This document shows positions 1 through 5,154 of a DNA stretch of 9,261 nucleotides, piece after piece. Origin of the DNA: Planctomycetia bacterium (lineage in GTDB: Bacteria; Planctomycetota; Planctomycetia; Pirellulales; UBA1268). Positions within the stretch are counted from its first letter, which is position 1. Each line of letters opens with the position of its first letter. A program made the position numbers and the translations under genes. Below the pieces are notes generated by a model, which saw only the letters and a list, made by a program, of their open reading frames with translations, did not search any database and was not told the DNA's origin. The stretch lies in NCBI GenBank assembly GCA_010027105.1, contig RGVT01000083.1, forward strand, positions 1 to 9,261. Reading direction: 5' to 3'.

Positions 1-79
1 ATCTGCCAGCGAAGGCAGGATGCCGAGAGCGCAGGCAGATACGAGTGAGCGCAGGGCAGGATGCCCGGAGCGAACGTTC
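1..79. repeat. REP-like palindromic repeat, two diverged units
   Basis: Two imperfect copies of one motif lie about 40 nt apart (roughly 8-31 and 48-72), each centred on a GCAGGATGCC core. The first unit folds well: ATCTGCC (1-7) pairs with GGCAGAT (34-40), GCG (9-11) with CGC (30-32), and an inner hairpin GGCA-GGA-TGCC sits at 14-24. The second has an inner hairpin GGGCA-GGA-TGCCC at 54-66 with CGC/GCG outside it (50-52 and 70-72). A perfect 10-nt palindrome, CGAACGTTCG, closes the segment at 71-80. No credible ORF is present. The architecture resembles bacterial REP/BIME repeats. The element may extend left beyond the window edge. Confidence 0.55.
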
Positions 80-117
80 GGCGAGACGGTCGGGGCAGCC
101 CCGAGCCGGGTTGGGCG
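80..117 (-). repeat. 38-nt dispersed element, left copy (inverted relative to 5004-5041)
   Basis: The reverse complement of this segment matches 5004-5041 at 37 of 38 positions; the only mismatch lies opposite 5012. It contains the odd palindrome CGGGGCAGCCCCG at 91-103, the same core found in each 70-bp tandem unit near 4.9 kb. It lies just upstream of ruvB and codes for nothing recognisable. It is probably a dispersed intergenic repeat of the host genome. Confidence 0.75.
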
Positions 118-135
118 ATTTCGGCCCGGGGTACA

Positions 136-165
136 GTGACCGACTCACCGGAGATCGGCTACGCT
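136..165 (+). promoter_or_regulatory. weak putative sigma70-type promoter for ruvB
   Basis: GTGACC (136-141) is followed after 18 nt by TACGCT (160-165). These match the -35 and -10 consensus at only 4/6 and 3/6 positions. The predicted start of transcription would fall within about 10 nt of the ruvB ATG, giving a very short leader. The call is tentative; transcription could also enter from upstream of the window. Confidence 0.22.
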
Positions 166-172
166 GCACGGC

Positions 173-180
173 GGTGATCC
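173..180 (+). promoter_or_regulatory. unusual ribosome-binding site of ruvB (GGTGATCC)
   Basis: GGTGATCC ends one base before the ruvB ATG. There is no classical AGGAGG, but this octamer is complementary to the 5' part of the conserved 16S rRNA tail (GGATCACCTCCTTA). That pairing keeps the start codon at the usual distance from the tail. The same octamer precedes rpmF. The match could also be chance in this GC-rich sequence. Confidence 0.35.
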
Positions 181-181
181 C

Positions 182-1204
182 ATGACGAGTTTCCGCGAGC
201 CCAGCGTCCAGGCGGCAGACGAACAGCCGGTGGAGGATCGCGCGCTGCGGCCGCAGCGGATGGACGAGATGGTGGGGCAGCGGGCCGTGCACGAGCGGCT
301 CTCGATCGCGATCGACGCGGCGCGGAAGCGCGGCGAGACGCTCGGCCACATCCTGCTCGACGGGCCGCCCGGGCTCGGGAAGACGACGTTCGCCACGTGC
401 ATTCCCCGCGAGCTCGGCACCACGCTCCAGATCGCGAGCGGCGCGGCGCTCGCGGCACCCAAGGATCTGCTGCCGTATCTCACGAACGCCTCCGAGGGCT
501 CGGTGCTGTTCATCGACGAGATCCACCGGCTGCCGATCGCCGTGGAGGAGTTTCTCTATCCCGCGATGGAGGATTTCAGGGTCGACATCACGCTCGGCGA
601 CGGCGTCGCGGCCCGCACGATCAACATGCCGCTGAGGCCGTTCACGCTCGTGGGGGCGACGACGCGGGCCGGGCTCATCTCGGCGCCGCTCCGCGACCGG
701 TTCGTGATCCGCGAGCACCTCGACTACTACTCGCCGGCCGAACTCGCCGAGATCGTGCGGCGGTCGGCGGTGAAGCTCGCGATGCCGATGGACGACGCCT
801 CGGCCGACGAGATCGCCCGGCGGAGCCGGGGCACGCCGCGGCTGGCCAACAACCGGCTGCGCTGGATCCGCGATTTCTCGACGAGCCGGGCCGGCGGGGC
901 GATCGACGTGGAGATCGCCCGGTCGGCGCTCGAGATGCAGGGGATCGACGAGCTCGGCCTCGACGGCTTCGACCGCAAGTATCTGGAGACGATCCAGCGG
1001 GTGTTCGGCGGCGGGCCGGTGGGGATCGAGGCGATCGCCCACACGATGAGTTCCGCGGCCGACACGCTCGAGGACGACGTCGAGCCGTTCCTGCTGCGGT
1101 GCGAACTCGTGATCCGCACGCCCCGGGGCCGGCGGCTCACGGCCAAGGGGGAGGAGCACCTCGGGGTGCCGCCGCAGCAGGGGCGCCAAAACAGCCTGTT
1201 TTGA
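182..1204 (+). CDS. ruvB: Holliday junction branch-migration ATPase RuvB
   Basis: RuvB is the hexameric AAA+ motor that, with RuvA, drives Holliday-junction branch migration during cytoplasmic recombinational repair. The 340-aa product is of normal length. Visible motifs are Walker A GPPGLGKTT (61-69), Walker B DEIH (112-115), sensor 1 GATTRAG (158-164), the arginine-finger segment PLRDRF with R171 as the likely finger, and sensor 2 RGTPRLAN (216-223, R220). The C-terminal winged-helix domain carries VFGGGPVGIEAIA and EPFLLR and ends RTPRGR...NSLF. After the finger it reads FVIREHLDYY where many RuvBs have FGI; I recall similar variants in planctomycetes. ATG 182 gives a 19-residue lead before the conserved RALRPQRMDEMVGQ. 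ruvA and ruvC are not in the window; the next gene is 69 nt downstream behind its own promoter candidate, so ruvB is probably a separate unit. Confidence 0.96.
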   Translation: MTSFREPSVQAADEQPVEDRALRPQRMDEMVGQRAVHERLSIAIDAARKRGETLGHILLDGPPGLGKTTFATCIPRELGTTLQIASGAALAAPKDLLPYLTNASEGSVLFIDEIHRLPIAVEEFLYPAMEDFRVDITLGDGVAARTINMPLRPFTLVGATTRAGLISAPLRDRFVIREHLDYYSPAELAEIVRRSAVKLAMPMDDASADEIARRSRGTPRLANNRLRWIRDFSTSRAGGAIDVEIARSALEMQGIDELGLDGFDRKYLETIQRVFGGGPVGIEAIAHTMSSAADTLEDDVEPFLLRCELVIRTPRGRRLTAKGEEHLGVPPQQGRQNSLF

Positions 1205-1213
1205 GCCGGCGGA

Positions 1214-1243
1214 TTGACCGGGCGGAGCCACGGCGGCTAGAGT
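1214..1243 (+). promoter_or_regulatory. putative sigma70-type promoter of the rpmF-fabD-fabG operon
   Basis: TTGACC (1214-1219, 5/6 to the -35 consensus) and TAGAGT (1238-1243, 4/6 to the -10 consensus) are separated by 18 nt. They sit in the 69-nt gap between ruvB and rpmF, placing the transcript start near 1250 and leaving a leader of about 25 nt. This is one of the better promoter candidates in the window. Confidence 0.5.
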
Positions 1244-1264
1244 CGGCTGCCCTCTCCAGTGTGC

Positions 1265-1273
1265 AGGTGATCC
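1265..1273 (+). promoter_or_regulatory. unusual ribosome-binding site of rpmF (AGGTGATCC)
   Basis: AGGTGATCC directly abuts the rpmF ATG. Nine bases are complementary to the 16S rRNA tail, shifted toward its 5' side compared with the classical AGGAGG pairing. The register still fits, because a full AGGAGGTGATCC ending at the ATG leaves GGAGG six bases from the start. It supports ATG 1274 as the true start. Confidence 0.45.
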
Positions 1274-1453
1274 ATGGCCGTTCCCAAGCGACGCCAGTCG
1301 AACCAGAAGACGCGGTCCCGCCGCGCCCACGATTTCCTCACGCCGCGGCAGCTGACGTTCTGCCCGACCTGCGGCAAGGCGGTGCCCACGCACCGCATCT
1401 GCGGCACCTGCGGCCACTACATGGGCCGGGCCGTCCTCAAGACCGGGGACTGA
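1274..1453 (+). CDS. rpmF: 50S ribosomal protein bL32 (zinc-ribbon form)
   Basis: bL32 is a small structural protein of the large ribosomal subunit. The 59-aa product starts MAVPKRRQSNQKTRSRRAH, the classic basic L32 N-terminus. It then has a C+ zinc ribbon with two CxxC knuckles, C30/C33 (CPTC) and C43/C46 (CGTC), spaced as expected for one Zn ion. Length is typical. It lies between ruvB and fabD, and fabD begins three bases after its stop, so the two are almost certainly co-transcribed and probably translationally coupled. The rpmF-fab linkage is common in bacteria, usually with plsX and fabH between them; both are missing here. Confidence 0.96.
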   Translation: MAVPKRRQSNQKTRSRRAHDFLTPRQLTFCPTCGKAVPTHRICGTCGHYMGRAVLKTGD

Positions 1454-1456
1454 GCC

Positions 1457-2389
1457 TTGGCCGACACGGGGCCCGCCGCCGGGAGCCGCACGGCGATCGT
1501 TTTTCCCGGCCAGGGGGCGCAGGTGGTGGGCATGGTGGGGGCGTGGTGCGTGGAGCATCCTGCCGCCGCCGCGCTCTTCGCGCGGGCCAACGGCATCCTG
1601 GGCTACGACCTCCGGGCCCTGTGCGCCGAGGGCCCGGCCGACCGCCTCAACACGACGGCCGTCAGCCAGCCCGCCATCCTGGTCACGAGCCTGGCGCTCC
1701 TCGAGGTGCTCCGCAGCCGCGGCGAAGCCGCGCTCGTCGGGGCCTCGCTCACGGCAGGCCTCTCGCTGGGTGAGTACACCGCGCTCGTCTTCGCCGGGGC
1801 GCTCGACTTCGACGACGCCGTGCGGCTCGTCGACGTGCGCGGGCGGGCGATGCAGGAGTGCGCGGAACGGCGTCCCGGCGCGATGGTCGCGGTCCTCGGC
1901 CTCGACCGGGCGAGGGTCGCGGCGCTCTGCGACGAGGCCCGGGGCGACGACGTGCTCGGTGTCGCCAACGTGCTCTGCCCCGGCAACGTCGTCGCCTCCG
2001 GATCGGTCGCAGCCTGCCGGCGGCTGGAGTCGGCCGCGGCCGCGGCCGGGGCGATGAAATGCGTGCCGCTCGAGGTCGCGGGCGCGTTTCACACCGTCAT
2101 GATGGAACCCGCCGTGGCCCGGCTGCGCGCCGCCCTCGAGGCGACGGACGTGCGCCCGCCGCGGATTCCCGTGGTGAGCAACGTCGACGCCCGCCCCCAC
2201 GCCGACCCGGCGGAAATCAGGGCCCTCCTCGCCCGGCAGGTCGTCGGGGTTGTCGAATGGCAGGCGTCCGTGGAACATCTGCTGGCCGAGGGCGTGCGGA
2301 CGGTCTGGGAGGTCGGGCCCGGCCGCGTGCTCCGCGGGCTCATGAAGCGGATCGACCGCGGCGTCGCCTGCCACGGCGTGTTCGACTGA
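1457..2389 (+). CDS. fabD: malonyl-CoA:ACP transacylase FabD
   Basis: FabD moves malonate from CoA to the phosphopantetheine of AcpP, supplying the extender for type II fatty-acid synthesis. The 310-aa product has the N-terminal FPGQGAQ motif (16-22, Q19 as oxyanion-hole Gln), nucleophile motif GLSLGEY (S103), the malonate-binding Arg in VRGRAMQ (R128) and the catalytic His in GAFHTVM (H212). The usual GHSxGE is GLSLGE here, a change I recall from cyanobacterial and plastid homologues. The start is a TTG. The frame is closed by the rpmF stop at 1451-1453, and the next ATG or GTG comes after FPGQGAQ, so TTG 1457 is the only sensible common start codon. No clear Shine-Dalgarno is visible, which fits coupling to rpmF. 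fabG follows after 44 nt. Confidence 0.95.
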   Translation: MADTGPAAGSRTAIVFPGQGAQVVGMVGAWCVEHPAAAALFARANGILGYDLRALCAEGPADRLNTTAVSQPAILVTSLALLEVLRSRGEAALVGASLTAGLSLGEYTALVFAGALDFDDAVRLVDVRGRAMQECAERRPGAMVAVLGLDRARVAALCDEARGDDVLGVANVLCPGNVVASGSVAACRRLESAAAAAGAMKCVPLEVAGAFHTVMMEPAVARLRAALEATDVRPPRIPVVSNVDARPHADPAEIRALLARQVVGVVEWQASVEHLLAEGVRTVWEVGPGRVLRGLMKRIDRGVACHGVFD

Positions 2390-2420
2390 CGGCCGCGGGC
2401 CGCGACCGGCGGCATTTCCC

Positions 2421-2427
2421 GGGAGGG
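2421..2427 (+). promoter_or_regulatory. Shine-Dalgarno of fabG
   Basis: GGGAGGG lies six bases upstream of ATG 2434. It decides between that start and the internal Met20 (2491), which has no comparable purine tract in front of it. Confidence 0.65.
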
Positions 2428-2433
2428 ACAGCG

Positions 2434-3237
2434 ATGGCGGAAGACAGGCAGACGCAGCCCGCGGCGAACGCGGCACCCGCGGCCGGGCGAATGAAGGTGG
2501 ACCTGGCGGGCCAGGTCGCGATCGTCACAGGCGCCTCGCAGGGGATCGGCCGGGCGATCGCCGAAACACTCGCCGCCAACGGTGCCACGGTGGCCCTCGT
2601 CGCCCGCAGCGCCGGCAAGCTCGCCGACGTGGCGGCCGCGATCCGGGCGGCGGGCGGCGCGGCCGAGGCGTTTCCCTGCGACGTGTCGCAGGCGACGGAC
2701 GTGCAGGCGGTGGTCGAGGCGATCCACGGGAAGCTCGGCCGGGTCGACATCCTCGTCAACAACGCCGGCGTCACCCGCGACACGCTGCTGCCGCGCATGA
2801 GCGACGAGGAGTGGGACGACGTCATCACCACCAACCTGCGCGGCCCCTTCCTCTTCATGCGGGCCGCGAGCCGGCCGATGATGCAGCAGCGCTACGGGCG
2901 GATCGTGAACGTGGCGAGCGTCTCGGGCCTGATCGGGAATCCCGGGCAGGCCAACTACTCCGCCTCGAAGGCGGGGCTCGTCGGCCTCACCCGCACCGTC
3001 GCCAAGGAGCTCGCCGGCCGCAAGATCACGGTCAATGCCGTGGCTCCGGGCTTCGTCGCCAGCGACATGACGGCGGCCCTCGGGCCGGTGCTGCTCGACG
3101 AGGTGAAGAAGCGGGTGCCCGCCAAGCGGCTCGGCGAGGCGTGGGAGGTGGCCGAGGCGGTGCTGTTCCTGGTGGCGCCCTCCGCGGGGTACGTCACCGC
3201 GCAGGTGCTCACGATCGACGGCGGCCTGATCGGGTAG
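2434..3237 (+). CDS. fabG: 3-oxoacyl-ACP reductase FabG
   Basis: FabG is the NADPH-dependent short-chain dehydrogenase that reduces 3-ketoacyl-ACP to 3-hydroxyacyl-ACP in each elongation cycle. The 267-aa product has the Rossmann nucleotide motif TGASQGIG (32-39), NNAG (109-112) and a full catalytic set: N134, S162 (in NVASVSG), Y175 and K179 (YSASK). The C-terminus, VTAQVLTIDGGLIG, is the usual FabG ending with GQ changed to AQ. An Ala/Gln-rich tail of about 19 residues precedes the core (MKVDLAGQVAIVTG); it is longer than in most FabGs and probably disordered. A Shine-Dalgarno at 2421-2427 supports including it. Position between fabD and acpP makes fatty-acid synthesis the likely role rather than some other SDR reaction. 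Confidence 0.95.
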   Translation: MAEDRQTQPAANAAPAAGRMKVDLAGQVAIVTGASQGIGRAIAETLAANGATVALVARSAGKLADVAAAIRAAGGAAEAFPCDVSQATDVQAVVEAIHGKLGRVDILVNNAGVTRDTLLPRMSDEEWDDVITTNLRGPFLFMRAASRPMMQQRYGRIVNVASVSGLIGNPGQANYSASKAGLVGLTRTVAKELAGRKITVNAVAPGFVASDMTAALGPVLLDEVKKRVPAKRLGEAWEVAEAVLFLVAPSAGYVTAQVLTIDGGLIG

Positions 3238-3257
3238 GAGCGCGGGTTTTCCCGGGC

Positions 3258-3287
3258 TGGACATCGCGGACGGGCAACGGGTATATC
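3258..3287 (+). promoter_or_regulatory. putative internal promoter for acpP-fabF
   Basis: TGGACA (3258-3263, 5/6 to the -35 consensus) and TATATC (3282-3287, TATA core) are spaced by 18 nt in the 110-nt fabG-acpP gap. Transcription would start near 3294, about 50 nt before acpP. An extra promoter would make sense because AcpP is normally needed in far greater amounts than the Fab enzymes. Confidence 0.45.
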
Positions 3288-3332
3288 TGGGCCCATAGTC
3301 AGGGAAGGCCGACGCACCGGCCAGCCAGTTGC

Positions 3333-3338
3333 AGGAGG
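3333..3338 (+). promoter_or_regulatory. consensus Shine-Dalgarno of acpP
   Basis: A perfect AGGAGG stands nine bases before GTG 3348 and fixes that GTG as the start of acpP. It is the strongest ribosome-binding site in the window, consistent with high expression. Confidence 0.8.
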
Positions 3339-3347
3339 ATTCACAAG

Positions 3348-3584
3348 GTGGCTTCAGTCCAAGAGCGCGTGATCGACATCGTGGCTTCGCAGCTCGGAGT
3401 GAGCAAGGAGCAGATCACCCCCGAGACGTCGTTCATCAACGACCTGGGTGCCGATTCACTCGACACCGTCGAGCTGGTCATGGAGCTCGAGGAAGAGTTC
3501 GAGATCAACATCCCCGACGATGCGGCCGAGAAGATCCAGACCGTCGGCCAGGCGGTGGAGTTCATCGAGAAGCATCAGTCGTGA
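3348..3584 (+). CDS. acpP: acyl carrier protein
   Basis: AcpP carries growing acyl chains on a 4'-phosphopantetheine arm and is the shared substrate of FabD, FabG and FabF. The product is 78 aa, the standard size. It starts at GTG and reads MASVQERVIDIVASQLG, with the phosphopantetheine site in the motif LGADSLD (Ser37). Helix III and the acidic recognition surface follow (ELVMELEEEFEINIP). Acidic residues dominate helix II, as expected for docking to Fab enzymes. It ends 11 nt before fabF. A consensus Shine-Dalgarno and a putative private promoter lie upstream, suggesting strong expression. Confidence 0.97.
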   Translation: MASVQERVIDIVASQLGVSKEQITPETSFINDLGADSLDTVELVMELEEEFEINIPDDAAEKIQTVGQAVEFIEKHQS

Positions 3585-3595
3585 CGGTGCGTTGA

Positions 3596-4834
3596 ATGAA
3601 GCGACGCGTCGCGCTGACGGGCCTGGGTGTCGTCACCCCCTTGGGCCGTCCCGTGGAAGTCTTCTGGGATCGCGTCGTGCGCGGCGAGAGCGGCGTGGGT
3701 CCGATCTCGCTGTTCGACGTCGCGGGCTACCGCGTGCAGTTCGGCGGCCAGGTGCCCTGGGAGCCGGAGAAGGAGGAGATCGCGAACCCGAAGGAGCTCA
3801 AGCGGCTCGACCGGTTCACGCAGTTCGCGATCGCGTCGGCGAAGGACGCCGTGGCCGACTCCGGGCTCGACTTCGCGAACGAGGAGCCGTTCCGCTGCGG
3901 CGTCGTGATCGGCTCGGGCATCGGCGGGCTGTGGGAGTTCGAGGTGCAGGAGGAGCGGCTGCTCCACAAGGGCATCGACAAGGTCTCCCCCTTCACGATC
4001 CCCAAGCTGATGGTGAACTCCGCCAGCGGTCACGTCTCGAGCCTGTATGGCATCAAGGGCCCGAACTTCGCCGTGGCCACGGCGTGCGCCAGCGCCGCCA
4101 ACTCGATCGGCGCGGCGCTGCGGGCCATCCAGTATGCCGACGCCGACGTGATGGTCACGGGGGGCAGCGAGGCGGCCCTCACGCCGATCGGCCTGGCCGG
4201 CTTTCAGAACATGCGCGCCCTCTCCTTCCGCACCGACGCCCCGCAGCAGGCCAGCCGCCCCTTCGACACCGACCGCGACGGTTTCGTGCTCTCCGAGGGG
4301 GCGGGCGTGGTGGTGCTCGAGGAGTTCGAGCACGCCCGGAAGCGCGGCGCGCGGATCTACGGCGAGCTGATCGGGTACGGCGCCAGCGGCGACGCCGGCC
4401 ACATTACGCAGCCCGACGAGGAGGGGCGGGGTGCGGCCCGGGCGATGGCGATGGCCCTCGGGGACGCGTCGCTCGCCCCCGACGCCGTGCAGTACATCAA
4501 CGCCCACGGCACCAGCACGCCGCTCGGAGACGCGGCGGAAACCGCGGCCATCAAGCGGGTGTTCGGCGGACACGCCGGGAAGCTCGCGATCTCGAGCACC
4601 AAGAGCCAGCTCGGCCACACGCTGGGCGCCAGCGGCGGCATCGAACTCGTCGTGTGCGCCCTCACGCTCTCGCGCGGCGTGATCTCCCCCACGATCAACC
4701 TCGACAATCCCGATCCTGCCTGCGACCTCGACTACACGCCGAAGGTGGCCCGCGAGGCGCGGGTCGACGTGGCGATGAGCAACAGCTTCGGCTTCGGCGG
4801 CCACAACGCGAGCCTCCTCCTGCGCCGCGTGTAG
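3596..4834 (+). CDS. fabF: beta-ketoacyl-ACP synthase II FabF
   Basis: FabF (KAS II) performs the decarboxylative condensation of malonyl-ACP with acyl-ACP that elongates fatty acids. The 412-aa product matches the family length and has the complete thiolase-fold active site: nucleophile C164 in VATACASAAN, H304 in NAHGTST, K336 in STKSQLG, H341 in LGHTLG, and the C-terminal gating loop FGFGGHN (398-404). The N-terminus RRVALTGLGVVTPLG is canonical, supporting ATG 3596. No convincing Shine-Dalgarno precedes it, so translation may depend on coupling to acpP, which ends 11 nt earlier. It closes the fab cluster and is followed by the repeat-filled gap. The intact active site makes it the working condensing enzyme here, in contrast to the homologue at 6176-7501. 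Confidence 0.96.
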   Translation: MKRRVALTGLGVVTPLGRPVEVFWDRVVRGESGVGPISLFDVAGYRVQFGGQVPWEPEKEEIANPKELKRLDRFTQFAIASAKDAVADSGLDFANEEPFRCGVVIGSGIGGLWEFEVQEERLLHKGIDKVSPFTIPKLMVNSASGHVSSLYGIKGPNFAVATACASAANSIGAALRAIQYADADVMVTGGSEAALTPIGLAGFQNMRALSFRTDAPQQASRPFDTDRDGFVLSEGAGVVVLEEFEHARKRGARIYGELIGYGASGDAGHITQPDEEGRGAARAMAMALGDASLAPDAVQYINAHGTSTPLGDAAETAAIKRVFGGHAGKLAISSTKSQLGHTLGASGGIELVVCALTLSRGVISPTINLDNPDPACDLDYTPKVAREARVDVAMSNSFGFGGHNASLLLRRV

Positions 4835-4864
4835 GACAGGATTCGGTTGTTGATGACTCTGTGG

Positions 4865-5030
4865 GCCCAACGCGGCTCGGGGCTGCCCCGTGCCGTCATG
4901 TGGGACAGGCTTCAGCCTGTCATGCATGTGACTCGCCCAACGCGGCTCGGGGCTGCCCCGTGCCGTCATGTGGGACAGGCTTCAGCCTGTCATGCATGTG
5001 ACTCGCCCAACGCGGCTCGGGGCTGCCCCG
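4865..5030. repeat. 70-bp tandem repeat, 2.4 copies, with palindromes
   Basis: Units run 4865-4934, 4935-5004 and a partial 5005-5030; the first two differ by only a few bases at their 3' edge. Each full unit holds two palindromes: CGGGGCTGCCCCG (4878-4890 in unit 1) and an 18-nt hairpin GACAGGC-TTCA-GCCTGTC (4904-4921, repeated at 4974-4991). The latter sits inside a longer imperfect palindrome with outer CATG arms (4897-4928). No T-run follows the stems, so a standard intrinsic terminator is not supported, though the stems could protect the fabF mRNA end. The repeat occupies about half of the 320-nt gap 4835-5154. In 4835-4864 and 5053-5104 I see nothing identifiable. Confidence 0.9.
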
Positions 5031-5041
5031 ACCGTCTCGCC
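5004..5041 (+). repeat. 38-nt dispersed element, right copy
   Basis: This segment is the reverse complement of 80-117 with one mismatch (5012). Its first 26 nt are the partial third tandem unit. The remaining CCGTCTCGCC part is absent from units 1 and 2 but present in the left-end copy. The 38-nt form may therefore be the ancestral element, and the 70-bp units may derive from it by insertion of the GACAGGC hairpin module and duplication. Confidence 0.75.
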
Positions 5042-5052
5042 GGAAACGGCGA
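5037..5052. other. GNRA-type hairpin after the repeats
   Basis: TCGCCG-GAAA-CGGCGA forms a 6-bp stem with a GAAA tetraloop, overlapping the right end of the 38-nt element. No U-tract follows, so I do not call it a terminator. The left-end copy has CGAACGTTCG in the equivalent place instead. Confidence 0.5.
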
Positions 5053-5104
5053 CGGGGTCTGGGGAGCCCGAAGCCGGCGCGACACGCGCGAGCCTTCCGC
5101 CCTG

Positions 5105-5132
5105 TTCATGGACGCGATCGACGGCGTACATT
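5105..5132 (+). promoter_or_regulatory. weak putative promoter for the 5155 gene
   Basis: TTCATG (5105-5110) and TACATT (5127-5132, 4/6 to the -10 consensus) are spaced by 16 nt, just ahead of the gene at 5155. The -10 is reasonable and the -35 poor. Some promoter is expected here because the repeats separate this gene from fabF. Confidence 0.28.
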
Positions 5133-5154
5133 CCAGATCTCCGGGAGCTTCTGC

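Noticed and set aside
397..1773. 458-aa open frame on the plus strand overlapping ruvB, rpmF and fabD
   Set aside because: It is out of frame with three well-supported genes and its product is Arg/Ala/Gly-rich with no motif.
2089..3264. 391-aa minus-strand frame antisense to fabD and fabG
   Set aside because: fabG on the plus strand has a full catalytic set; this frame is an antisense shadow rich in Arg, His and Gly.
4865..5030. CRISPR array
   Set aside because: The 70-bp units are contiguous with no variable spacers between them, and no cas gene is nearby.
4878..5052. Intrinsic terminator for fabF in the repeat hairpins
   Set aside because: The stems are strong but none is followed by a T-run, so termination cannot be supported from sequence alone.
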